Shown here piece by piece: positions 51,641 to 63,230 of a stretch of DNA of 64,000 nucleotides. The notes below the pieces were generated by a model, which saw only the letters and a list, made by a program, of their open reading frames with translations, made no database searches and was not told the origin of the DNA. This stretch comes from Rhizophagus clarus (taxonomy: Eukaryota; Glomeromycota; Glomeromycetes; Glomerales; Glomeraceae): NCBI GenBank assembly GCA_015698045.1, contig BLAL01000037.1:310001-374000 (forward strand), given 5' to 3'. Within the stretch, counting starts at the first letter, position 1; every line of letters begins with the position of its first letter. The position numbers were made by a program, and so were the translations under genes.

Positions 51641-51851
51641 ATAATAAGATATGACCTTATGAAATTTAATCGACATTGTAGTGATTTCGTATGTCATCCA
51701 ATTTTAAGTTTTTCTTGAATTCGAACGGCTTTAAATTTCGGTTTTCAAAGAAAAGTACTGCTTTCTATCTTGTGATGCAATTAAATTTTTACAAATAATT
51801 ATGCATATACATAATAAATAATATATAAATTTATTTAAAGCGTTAAAAAAT

Positions 51852-51928
51852 AAACTATTCAAATTACAGACTAAGAGATTTGACTAATCGCTACTTAATC
51901 TTAGTGTTTTTAGTGTTTAAATAATTCT
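51852..51928. repeat. kinase 3'-flank inverted-repeat element (F)
   Basis: Left arm AAATTACAGACTAAGA (one change from consensus), right arm CTTAGTGTTT repeated once and followed by AAATAATTC. It lies about 117 bp past the end of kinase F. Confidence 0.6.
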
Positions 51929-51992
51929 AAATAAAAAAAAATATATATATAAATAATAAATGTAAAAATACGATCATATAATGTTGATTGTT

Positions 51993-54331
51993 TTAAAATC
52001 CATCTGCATTCAAAAAAAAAAAATGGTTATTATAAAAAGTCTATAATAAATTTAAAATCAAATTTATTTATAGATTGAAGTCACCATAAAGTATTTCCAA
52101 TTCATCTTGTTCTTCCAAATGGAAATTTGAAGTATTATACATTTCATCATCTAATTAAAAGTAAAACGAAATAAAATTAAAAATTTAATTTAAAAATTTA
52201 TTATTAAATAAAATTTATAAATTATACCATTAATATCATCAATATTATGCTCTTTTACAATCATCTTGATTATCTATAAAAATTACTATTAAAATAAATT
52301 ATAAATTATTAAAATTATGATTTATTGGAATTATAATTTACTTATCATTATTGGAATTTATTTGCATATTTTCAAATACTTTGGATAATTTTTTACTATC
52401 ATCTAATCATTAAAAAGAATTATTAATATATTATCATTTTAAAAATAAACCTTAACGTTTAATAGTAATTATTTACCTTTTAATATATTAATTGATTTTG
52501 ATGTTTTATTACTTTTATTGTTAAAATCTTCAACTAAAAATAAACAATAAATAAGTTTACTATTTAATTTACCATTTAATTTAAAAATATTTAATTAATA
52601 CTTACTGTTATAGGGAATGTTAAAGCTATAAGGTTTACTATGAAATGCTTTAATTAATTTAATTTTTTAATTAATAATTCAAATATAATAAAAAATTAAT
52701 GGAACTCGAATATTGTATATACCTTCTTGTTCTTCTATTAAATTACATAATAATGGTTATTTAAAATATAATAATAGTAAGATATAAGATATACATATAT
52801 TTTTGTAAAATATACTAATTATTATACCTTCAGTTGCATTTTTTGGTTCAGGAAGATTTTTAAATTGATAACCTTTACTTGTAAATAATCTGCTTGTACT
52901 GTTATTATAAGTTTCAAAAATATTTTTTTTACTTGTTCTCGAAAAAATATTTGTTTTTGATTTAGATAACCCAATTTTTTCAACTAATTTTTTAATAATA
53001 CTTTTATTCCTTTTATTTCTATTTAATTCATTTTGATAATTTAATCTATTCATTTCACTTGTTCTATTATAAAGAAAATTAATATTGGGTCTTTTTGTTG
53101 GATCAGCATCCCAACATTGTTCCATTAATTTTTTATATTCCAAAGGAGTTTCTGGTATTATTTTTGGTCTCATTCCATTTATTATTCTTAGTGCAAGTTC
53201 ATAATCATTTTCAAAATTAATAAAAGGTGGTTGTCCAGATGAAATTTCCCACATAAGCATGCCAATACTATAAATATCTGATGCAAAAGATGTTCCTTTT
53301 CCAGAAATAACTTCGGGTGCAATATATGGAAGATTTCCATATATACTATTTAATGGTTTATCGGCTGGTCCACAAAATCCAAGATCACTTACACGAATAT
53401 CTCCATTATATAATATATTTCCAGAATGCAAATCTCTGTGAATTGCATTTTCAGAATGAATTCTAGAGACAGCAAATACTATATCATTAGTAATTTGAAT
53501 TTTTTTTTCCCATGTTAGTTTATTATGATTTTGTTGTAAATATTCTTTTAAATTAAAATCCAATTTATATATCACAAGCATGTAATTTCCATCTAGTGGG
53601 TTTTTTGTTAAACCAAAACATTTAGCAATATGTCCATATTTGTTACTTAAACTTAAATGAAATTTACTCTACAAAATTAAAAGCTTTATTATTAAATAAA
53701 TTTATTAATAGCATTTTTAGTTACTTTATAATTATATACCTCATTAAACCAACTTCTATTAGCATTTTCAACATTTTCCAGCTTTTTGAGTACTACATAA
53801 TGCCCTCCATATCTTTTTAATTGTTTTTCTTTTGAATCCCATTCATCATAGAATCCATCAATCCAATATGCTTCATAAATTTCAGAGCATCCACCTTTAG
53901 TTAAATATTCAATATTTTGTAGTTTATTATATGGGATCCATTCTACTATTCTATCTGGACTAAGTGTTTCCAATTGACATTGTTGTATTAAATTATCAAT
54001 ATCATTATTTCCAGATGTCCAGCTTGAAAAATTTGATTTTAAATAATTTCGAACACATTGTTCACAGTATAATGTTGCTACACATTTATCATGACAATTT
54101 TCACAAACTCTTTTTGTTCCCTTCATTATAAAGAATTTTATTTGTATCAAAATCTTTATTTAATAATTTTATTGCATATGATTTTTCATCTTTTGTAAGA
54201 GATTTGTCAGTAAAAATAGTTTGTCGTCTAAATTCAAATCGTTTGTCTATAGTATCTTGAATGTTCATATCTGTTAATGCATATGCTCTATCATACGCAG
54301 CAAAAACTATGTTTTCACGAATAGAATCCAT
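51993..54331 (-). pseudogene. TKL-like protein kinase F, several lesions
   Basis: The nine-exon layout is still visible: 53740-54331, 52828-53668, 52723-52734, 52606-52647, 52477-52533, 52346-52402, 52228-52273, about 52070-52138 and 51993-52003. Exon 1 is 592 nt rather than 591. One extra base in the CCC at 54119-54121 breaks the frame at NEGTKR, right before the Cys motif. Exon 2 is open, with HRDLHSGN, DLG and APE. The donor of exon 6 (52344-52345) reads AT instead of GT, and exon 7 is 46 nt, out of phase. The start is the ATG at 54331. It is the sister of kinase G; both begin exon 2 with SKFHLS rather than GKSHLS. Confidence 0.82.
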
Positions 54332-55009
54332 AATAAAAAATTCGTTTATCAATTTGAAAGAGTGAAGAGAATATTTTTTTTTTTAAAAAAAAAATTGACC
54401 TGAAACGTTGCACAAATCATATGTTTAATTGTACGACCTTAGGATTATCTATTGTAATTTCTTATTGTAAAAAATGAATGAGAAACATCGTTTAAGAAAT
54501 ACGATTAGTGTTTAATTAGATTAAGACTATTTTAATGCAAAAAATTACCCTTTTTAATATATATATATATACACTTAAAATTTTAAACAAGAAATTTTAT
54601 CAATATTGCATAATTCATTCGCATGAAGGACAAATTTCAAATCGGTCGTCACAATAAAGATCGTTTTCAAATATATATTTTTTATCCACTATAACTTAAA
54701 AGAATTAATAAAGTTCATTCATCTTGTAATTCGTAAATTTATCACTAGTATTTTAACTATAATTTGCTATTTTTCAAATTAATAAAAAAATAAATGATCC
54801 CCGATGTTTCGATAATATTTAAAATTTTCCAAAAATATATCTTTAATAAAAAAAAACAATTTTAATTTTTGAAATAAATATATCTCATTTTTATATTAAA
54901 ATTAATTCACTAAAATAAATAGAATATTTTACTGCATAATATTTCAAATAATTATTTCAAATTGAACGAACCTAAACAGAAATATAAATAAAACATTAAA
55001 TTAAAATAA
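54332..55009. other. kinase F upstream spacer
   Basis: It matches the upstream spacer of kinase G (59989-60740) with small indels, for example around the ATTCATTCGCATGA stretch near 54615 and 60335. It must contain the kinase promoter. No gene. Confidence 0.55.
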
Positions 55010-56600
55010 AAACTAATTAGTAATAGCTCTTTTTTTGTTGCTCTTTCTATTTCTTCATCATCATAATAAAATCCGCTACCATCAGTTCCAATAATAGGTG
55101 ATTTATTTGGTACTTCGATATTTTTTGGTATTTCAACTTTTCTCCACTTAAATCTAATAATTTAACTTTAACTCCAATTTCCGTTAATATATTATATATT
55201 CTGCTGTATACTTACTATTAATATTTTTATCGAGTAACATATTAAGTCCATCAGTCCATTCTGAATATTGTGCATAATCTTTCGCTATGAATTCTGTTAA
55301 CACTGTATCTGGTCGTCTTGATATTAATGAAAATGTTAAATCTTGTGATAAATTATTATTTGTCATGACGAAAGATGTTTTAAATTAGCCGTAGTTTACG
55401 AATTCATATGATTTCGTATATAATCTACTACGTAAGTTCCTACGTTACGAAAAAGAAAAAATTATTATTTACCGTTATATTGTAATAAATTAAAATTAAA
55501 TATCATTTTGGATTTTAAAATCCAATTAATTACTTCACTGGAGGTTTACTAATAAATAAATCATCACCTAATTCTAATACTTTTAATTGTCTATCTCTAA
55601 TAACTTCATATTCAACTTCCAACATATCTTTTTCAAATTCATATAATAGTTTTGTCGCTTTATCTCTTAATGCAAACTTCAATTGACTTCTCACTAAGCT
55701 GATAATTTGGGAAAACCATCAACCGTCGCTTCCATGATATCATTCCATAATCTGAAAAATGACTTACTATTCGTAATTACTTTATACATACCGCGACAGC
55801 TTTTCTAACTTTTAACTTAATCATCATGTCCATAAAGGATTCCCAATGATGATGAGAAACATGTCTCATTAAAGAATTAATTAAACATAAACTATTCGAA
55901 CACAAGACATAATCAGCAGATGAAAGGCATTGAACTAAAGTCGTGATTGTTTTATCATTACATAATATAATACATCAGTACCGTATGATTTTGTCGCTGA
56001 AGTTGTGGATTTTTATTTACTGTGACTAATTTAATAATTATAGCCGTGGCAGGTCTACAATTTTTAAATAATTTATCACTTAAAGAAAAGAAACTAAATT
56101 AGACAAACAATTATTGACGATTGGAAAACTTTAAACATCTTGACCTCCTACCTTATTCATAAAATCAAAACCAACATCTTCCTATCCATGAACATGTCCA
56201 TAAGTTTTTGCATTGAAGTTAAAGCATAAGCAAGAGTATTTCCGCTTAAATTATTTATTGGTATATACCAATAAGAGATTTCAAGCCATTTCTTTTTAAA
56301 AACTCATCAACGAATTCTACTTCTTAAAATCGAATATATATTATACGCCTCCGTTTATGATATATTTTTGAAGAGAAAAGGTGACCAATTTTAAAACTTT
56401 GTTATTGATAGAACCTAATTTTTCACAAATTTCCGCTTCGATCAACGGCGATGAAATTAATTCCAACCGGTCATTCTTTTTATTTTTCGCTCGAGATTAT
56501 AAATCCAAATTAAAAAAAAAAAATTTAAAAATTTGGTTGGAGAACCACCAACAACTTAATTTCGCTAAATATTTACTATCAAAGGAAGAAAGAAATTAAA
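55010..56600 (-). pseudogene. decayed ELMO/CED-12-like gene, copy 1
   Basis: Minus-strand pieces in order: an N-terminal armadillo-like part (about 55830-56060, with INSLMRHVS, WESFMDMMIKLKVRKA and CRPATAIIIKLVTVNKN), then LWNDIMEATVDGFPKLSALV and LKFALRDKATKLLYEFEKD (55560-55760). A PH-like part follows (55180-55375) with SLISRRPDTVLTEFIAKDY and EWTDGLNMLLDK, then VKLLDLSGEK (55130-55165). EWTDGLN-LL and L-LLDL are typical of ELMO proteins, which work with DOCK exchange factors on Rac. Stops and frameshifts occur in nearly every piece, so it is dead. It is paired with the copy at 60740-63230. Confidence 0.65.
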
Positions 56601-56794
56601 TTAGAAAAAAAGCATGATTTTTGAAAGTTTACGCCATTAAATAAATATGAATTGATCGACCTCGAATAGTACAAATCAAATATCGCAGGACATACTGTAC
56701 GCTTAACGATAAAGGGTAATTTGGATTAGGTACGGTATATTTTAATATTGTACGAGTAAAATCATTTTTTTTTTTTTTTATTTATAAAAACAAG

Positions 56795-57034
56795 TTTGGT
56801 ACAAGTATGACGAAAAATTCAAATTAGGTATGATACCAAATTCTGTTTCTTTACTCACACCAAATTAGAGTTAATACACGTGACTGAGAACATGCGTAAA
56901 GGGTGGTCGCAGGTCTTCAGCGTTAAGATGGTCTATTGTTTCCAGTCATGTGTATTAACTATAATTTGGTGTGAGTATAGAAATAAAATTTGGTATCATA
57001 CTCTAATTCGATTTTTTTTTCATACTCATACCAA
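56795..57034. mobile_element. long-arm foldback MITE, about 240 bp
   Basis: Arms of about 100 bp face each other. TTGGTAC/TTGGTAT starts the ends, AATTAGGTATGATACCAAAT at 56823 matches the reverse of ATTTGGTATCATACTCTAAT near 56988, and ACTCACACCAAATTA mirrors TAATTTGGTGTGAGT. The loop is about 50 bp and GC-richer. It has no coding capacity; a 79-codon frame across it is chance. No target duplication was identified, so the superfamily is open. Confidence 0.7.
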
Positions 57035-57520
57035 TAATATACCGATAAACGGGTTACGGGTGCTATTTTTAAATAATACTGTCGTCACTGAAAGACTACA
57101 ATTGTATTTTTTGAAATAATTTTAGTAAGAAGTATTTTAATTCTTTTAAAATCATATTATGTATTATCGTACATATTTTGATTCTCAATGCAAATAAGAT
57201 TAAACTAACTAAAAATAAAATTTATTAATATGTTTATATTTATCAGGATTCAGGAATAATTTTTATATTGATTCATCAATATATTTTTCATCATTAATTT
57301 AGTTAAAAAAGTGAATTAGTTTCTTTTAATTATATATGAAAAAGATAATAACGAAATACTATGATCTTATGACATTTAATTCATTTAATTGTAATTTCGT
57401 ATTTTCGTTTAAATTTACGTTTTCAAGAAAAGTACAGCTCACTATCTTGTGATACAATAATAAAATTCACAAATAATTAACCGTACACATAATACCAATT
57501 TATTTAAGGCGTTAAAAAAC

Positions 57521-57587
57521 GAATTATTCAAATTACAAACTAAGAGATTTGCTAATGCTACTCTAATCTTAGTGTTTAAATAATTCT
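57521..57587. repeat. kinase 3'-flank inverted-repeat element (G)
   Basis: Left arm AAATTACAAACTAAGA within GAATTATTC context, right arm CTTAGTGTTTAAATAATTC. About 100 bp past the stop of kinase G. The pairing of the two arms is clearest in this copy. Confidence 0.7.
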
Positions 57588-57645
57588 ACATAAAAATATA
57601 TATAAATAATAAATGTAAAAATATGATCATATAATTTTGGTTGTT

Positions 57646-59988
57646 TTAAAATCCGTCTGCGTTTAAACAAAAAAAAATGGTTATTATAAAAAATTTATAA
57701 TAAATTTACAACCAAATTTATTTATAGGTTCAGTTGTAATTACCATTAGGAATTTCAAATTCAGCTTGTTCTTCCGAATGGAAATTTGAAGTATCATACA
57801 TTTCTTCATCTAATTTTAAAAAAAAATAAAATTAAAATATAATTAAAAAATTTATTATTAAATAAAATTTATAAATTATACCATCGATATCATCAATATT
57901 ATGCTTTTTTACTTGTTGTATAGTTTCTTCTTTATAACTGACTTGATTATCTATAAAAAAAATTATTATTAAAATAAATTACAATTTATTAGAATTATGA
58001 TTCTACTTACCATTATTGGAATTTATTTGCATATTTTCAAATATTTTGAATAATTTTTTACTACTATCATCTAATCATTAAAAAGAATTATTAATATATC
58101 ATCATTTCAAAAAATAGAACCCTAAAACTTAATAATTATTCACCTTTTAATATATCACTTGATTTTGATGTATTATCATTACTTTTATTATCAAAATCTT
58201 CGACTGGAAATAAAAAAAAAGTGAATAAATTTATTAATAAATTTTCTGTATAATTGGAAAATATTTAATAATGCTTACTATTATAAGGAATGCTAAAGTC
58301 ATAAGGTTTACTATGAAATGCTTTAAAATAATTTATGTAATTAGTTAAATAATACTTTAATTATAAAAAAAATTAATGGAATTTACATATATTACATACC
58401 TTCTTGTTCTTCTATTAAATTATACAAAATTGTTTAATGTTAGTAATATGTAAGATATTATTTATTTTGTGAAATATATAATTATAATTATACCTTCAGT
58501 TGCATTTTTTGGTTCAGGAAGATTTTTAAACTGATAAATTTTACTGGTAAATAACCTGCTTGTACTATTATTATAAGTTTCAAGAATATTTATTTCATTT
58601 GTTTTTGAAATAGCATTTGTTTTTGATTTAGATAACCTAAGTTTTTCAACCAATTTTTTAATAATACTTTTATTTCTTTTGTTTCTATTTAATTCATTTT
58701 GATAATTTATTTCACTTGTTTTACCATAAAGAAAATTAATGTCAGGTCTTTTTGTTGGATCAGCATCCCAACATTGTTCCATTAATTTTTTATATTCTAA
58801 AGGAGTTCCTGGTACTATTTTTGGTCTCATTCCATTTATTATTCTTAGTGCAAGTTCATAATCATTTTCAAAATTAATAAAAGGTGGTTGTCCAGATGAA
58901 ATTTCCCACATGAGCATGCCAATACTATAAATATCTGATGCAAAAGATGTTCCTTTTCCAGAAATAACTTCGGGTGCAATATATGGAAGATTTCCATATA
59001 TACTATTTAATGGTTTATCAGCTGGTCCACAAAATCCAAGATCACTTATACGAAAGTCTCCATTATATAATATATTTCCAGAATGCAAATCTCTGTGAAT
59101 TGCATTTTCAGAATGAATTTTAGAGACAGCATACACTATATCATTAATAATTTGAATTCTTTTTTCCCATGTTAGTTTATTATAATTTAGTTGTAAATAT
59201 TCTTTTAAATTATTATTCAATTCAAATAATACAAGCATGTAATTTCCATCTAGTGGGTTTTTTGTTAAACCATAACATTGAACAATATGTGAATGCTTGT
59301 TACTTATACTTAAATGAAATTTACTCTACAAAATTAAAAGCTTTATTATTAAATAATTTTTATTAATAGCATTTTTAGTTACTTTATAATTATATACCTC
59401 ATCAAACCAACTTCTATTAGCACTTTCAACATTTTCTAACTTTTTGAGTACTATATTATGCCCATTAGTTCTTTTTAATTTTATTTCTTTTGAATCCCAT
59501 TCATCATAATGTCCATCAATCCAATATGCATCATAAATTTCAGAGCATCCACCTTTAGTTAAATATCCAATATTTTGTAATTTATTATATGGGATCCATT
59601 CTACGATTTTATTTGGGGCAAGTGTTTCCATTTGACATTGTTGTATTAAATTATCAATATCATTATTTCCAGATGTCCAGTTTGAAAAATTTGATTTTAA
59701 ATAATTTCGAACACAATGTTCACAGTATAATGTAGCTAAACATTCATCATGACAATTTTCACAAATTCTTTTTGTTCCTTCATTTCCAAGAATTTTATAA
59801 TAATCAAAATCTTTATTTAATAATTTTATTGCATATGATTTTTCATCTTTTGTAAGAGATTTGTCAGCAAGAATAGTTTTCCGTCTAAATTCTAATTTTT
59901 TGTCTAAAGTATCTTGAATGTTCATATCTGTTAATGTGTATGCTCTTTTATATGCAGCGAAGACTATGTCTTCTCGAATAGAATCCAT
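57646..59988 (-). CDS. TKL-like protein kinase G, intact
   Basis: Nine minus-strand exons: 59398-59988, 58494-59325, 58400-58411, 58279-58320, 58144-58203, 58011-58070, 57882-57950, 57744-57809 and 57646-57656, giving 1743 nt and 580 aa. The Cys-rich segment is C76, C79, C83, C89, C92. WTSGNNDID lies near 104-112, the loop GGCSEIY near 146-152 and Lys in LKK at 182-183. HRD is at 274-276 in HRDLHSGN, DLG at 292-294 and APE at 314-316. The tail carries NATEEEQEAFHSKPYDF and EEQAEFEIPNDGF. DLG instead of DFG and a SKFHLS start of exon 2 separate G, F and in part A from B-E. The catalytic residues are present, so activity is expected; substrate unknown. Confidence 0.9.
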
Positions 59989-60739
59989 AATAAAATTTTT
60001 TTTTATTAATTGAAAAGTGAAAAAAATTTAAATTCGTTAAATAAATAAAACCTGAAACGGAGTTTATATTACGGAGGGTTGCACAAATCATGTGTTAATT
60101 GTATGACCTTTGTTAAAATTTAGGATTATCTCGATTGTAAATTTTCTGAAGAAAAAAAATAAGACGTATTTCGTTTAAGAAATTCGATTGGTGTTTAATA
60201 ATTGAATAAATTGAATAAATTGAAAAATAACTATTAGATTAAGACTATTGAATGCAAAATTTACCCTTTATTTAATTAATAAATACATAATAGTTAAAAA
60301 ATTTTAAACAAGAAATTTCATCCATATTGCATAATTCATTCGCATGAAAAGACAAATTTCAAATCGGTCGTCATAATAAAGATCGTTTTCAGATATATAT
60401 TTTTTATCCACTATAACTTAAAAGAATTAATTCATCTCGTAATTCGTAAATTCATCACTAGTATTTTAACTATAATTTGCTATTTTTCAATTAATAAAAA
60501 AAATAAATGAACACCGATGTTTCGATAATATTTAAAATCTTCCAAAATGAATTACTTTATATCTTTAATAAAAAAACAATTTTAATTCTCGAAATGAATA
60601 CATCTCATTTTTATATCTTACTATTAATTTACTATAATAAATAAAATATTTTACTATATTATGATATTTCAAATAATTACTTCAAATTGAACCTAAACAA
60701 AAAAAAATAAATAAAACATTAAATTGATTTAAAAACTAA
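59989..60739. other. kinase G upstream spacer
   Basis: Paralogous to 54332-55009. It contains the kinase promoter by position and no gene. Confidence 0.55.
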
Positions 60740-63230
60740 TCTGTAATAGTTTTTTTTTGTTACTTTTTCTATTTCTTCAAGTAAAAGGATCGTCATAAAA
60801 TCCGCTACCACCAGTTCCAATAATAGGTAATTTACTTGGTACTTCGATATTTGTGGTATTTCAATTTTTCTCCACTTAAATCTAATAATTTAACTTTAAC
60901 TCCAATAACCAATTTCCGTTAATATATGTATATATTCTGCTGTATCTTTACTATAAATATTTTTATCGAATAACATATTAAGTCCATCGATCCATTCCGT
61001 ATTGTGTATAATCTTTCGCTATAAATTCTGTTAACATTGTATCCGGTCCTGGCATTAATGAATCATTATTTGTCATGACGGCATTTGTTGAAAGATGTTT
61101 AAATTAGCTTCAGGTGGAGATCCCGGTGAAGGTTCCGTCATTAAAGATAAATCAACTAATAAAAGTTTTACATTTTAATAAAGGAATCATTCATCTTTAT
61201 TTAAAAAAAACACTTAAAATATTAACTTACTTCTTTCGAGAAAGAGATCCTCAATTCCATCTCTAATAAAAGTTTTCTTAAATCACTATAATGTAAAATT
61301 TCATATTCGGACTTAATCTATAATATCTCCATTTTTTACTAATCGTGGCTCTTTTCCAAGATTCGTCGCAGAATTTAATGGAATATTCGTGGTTATGTTT
61401 TGAAATCAACCTCCTATTAATAAACATTTAATACGTGACTCTTTACGAATTCATAAGATTCCGTATATAATCTACTACGTAAGTTCATACGTCACAGAAA
61501 AAAAAATTATTATTTAACGTTATATTAAATTAAAAAATATAATCATCTTGGATTAAAAATTAAATTATTTACCTCACTGGAATTTTGTTTAATAAATCAT
61601 CACCTAATTCTAATTCCTTTAATCGTCTATCTCTAATAACTTATATTTAACTTCCAACATATCTCATTCAAATCCATATGATTGTTTTGCCGCTTAATCT
61701 CTTAATGCAAATTTTAATTGACTTCTCACTAAAGCTGATACTTTGGGAAAATCATCAACCGTAGATTCCATATCATTTCATAATCGGAAAAATTATTTAA
61801 CTGTTATGTAACGAATTTTTTCAAAACTAGTAATAAAGGTTGAAATGACGTTGATGTTGTATCTAGAATATCGAAGGAAAAAAAAATTATATTAGAAAAA
61901 TATGTTGGCTGCGTAAATATTTGTTATATGCTCAATATTACTTACATCCAGTACTAACATCCAATAATCACATAATAGCTCTGTAACTTCGATTGATGTT
62001 TTTGTAAATAGACATTGTCGTCGATTAGGTTGTTCTAGTATTGTCTAATTAATAGTAAAGTTACGTGAAGAATTAACTATATTTTTATAAAAAAAAAAAA
62101 AAATGATAACAATGACGGCCCGCCATTTTTTTACTTACTTTCTGATAATCATCAAATCTTTCTTCGTAAATCCGAGTCCCGAATGACCGACTCGTTAAAT
62201 TTCTCGTTTTGATAATTCTTCTAACATTGCTTTATATACTTAGTGTTCCTTTCCATTGATATGTCGTGCGAAGAGGGATTGAATATCTAGTATTTGCTTT
62301 GATAATTCATTTCATGCGCTCCAAGTCATTAATAACTACAGTATACAATCAGCGTTAAAAAAAGCATCAAATAAAAAAAATTCTGTACTTCAAATTTTTC
62401 GTAACTTCTTTACATACCGTGCCAGCCTTCCTGATTTTTAGCTTAATCGTTATCATATCCATTAAAGCATTAATTAAACAAGCTATTTTAACACAAGACA
62501 TAATTGTAGATGAAAGATGTTGAACTAAAAAGTTGAAATAAAATTGGCTGCTTTATCATTGCATCATATAATACATCAAACCCGTATGATTTTTATCGTT
62601 GAAGTTGTGTGATTTTTATCATCAATTTAACAAATATAGTCATAGCAGGTCTGCAAATAAGTACTAATGTTTTTTCCGTTAAAATATTTATCATCTAAAG
62701 AAAAGAAATTTAATTAGGCAAAAATTATTAGCGACGAGAAGAAACGTACACTTTGATCATTTTGATCTCTTACCTTATTGATAAATCAAAATTTAAATCT
62801 TCTCATCCATGATCATGTTTCATAAGGTTTTGCATTGATAATCAAGATTATTTCCACAGATTGTTTATTATATCAATAAGAGATTTTAAGTCATTTCTTT
62901 TAAAAACTCGTCAGAGAAATCTACTTCCTAAAAAAAAAAAAGAAAAATCGAATATATATCATACGTCTTATTAGAATATTCATATCTGAGCTTACTTACC
63001 TTGATGTATTTAGAAGACAGCGATTTTGACCCTGTCATCGAATTTTCATAAATTTCCGTCGCTTCGATCAACGACAATAAACCTAATTCTAACAGTTCAT
63101 TCTCTTTTATTTTCCGTCGGAGATTCTGAAGCCAGATGAAAAAGATATTAGATTATTTTAACCAATCCAATTATTAATTTATATAATTTGTTAAATACCT
63201 CATAAATAATCAATTCATCAGTATTCGACA
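60740..63230 (-). pseudogene. decayed ELMO/CED-12-like gene, copy 2
   Basis: Same order of pieces as 55010-56600 but longer. The PH-like part lies at 60960-61075 (DTMLTEFIAKDYTQY) and the LDLSGEK segment near 60875-60900. The domain end with LGDDLLNK and PKVSALVRSQLKF lies at 61580-61760. A part absent from copy 1 (61960-62340) includes HEMNYQSKY, EELSKREI and SGLGFTKKDL, probably the ELMO domain proper. The armadillo-like part lies at 62430-62700. The most 5' piece (63030-63130) reads ENELLELGLLSLIEATEIYE. Many stops and frameshifts. Confidence 0.65.

Noticed and set aside
56381-57119. Plus-strand ORFs of 72 and 79 codons
   Set aside because: The first is antisense to the ELMO-like relic and the second crosses the foldback element; neither has protein-like conservation.
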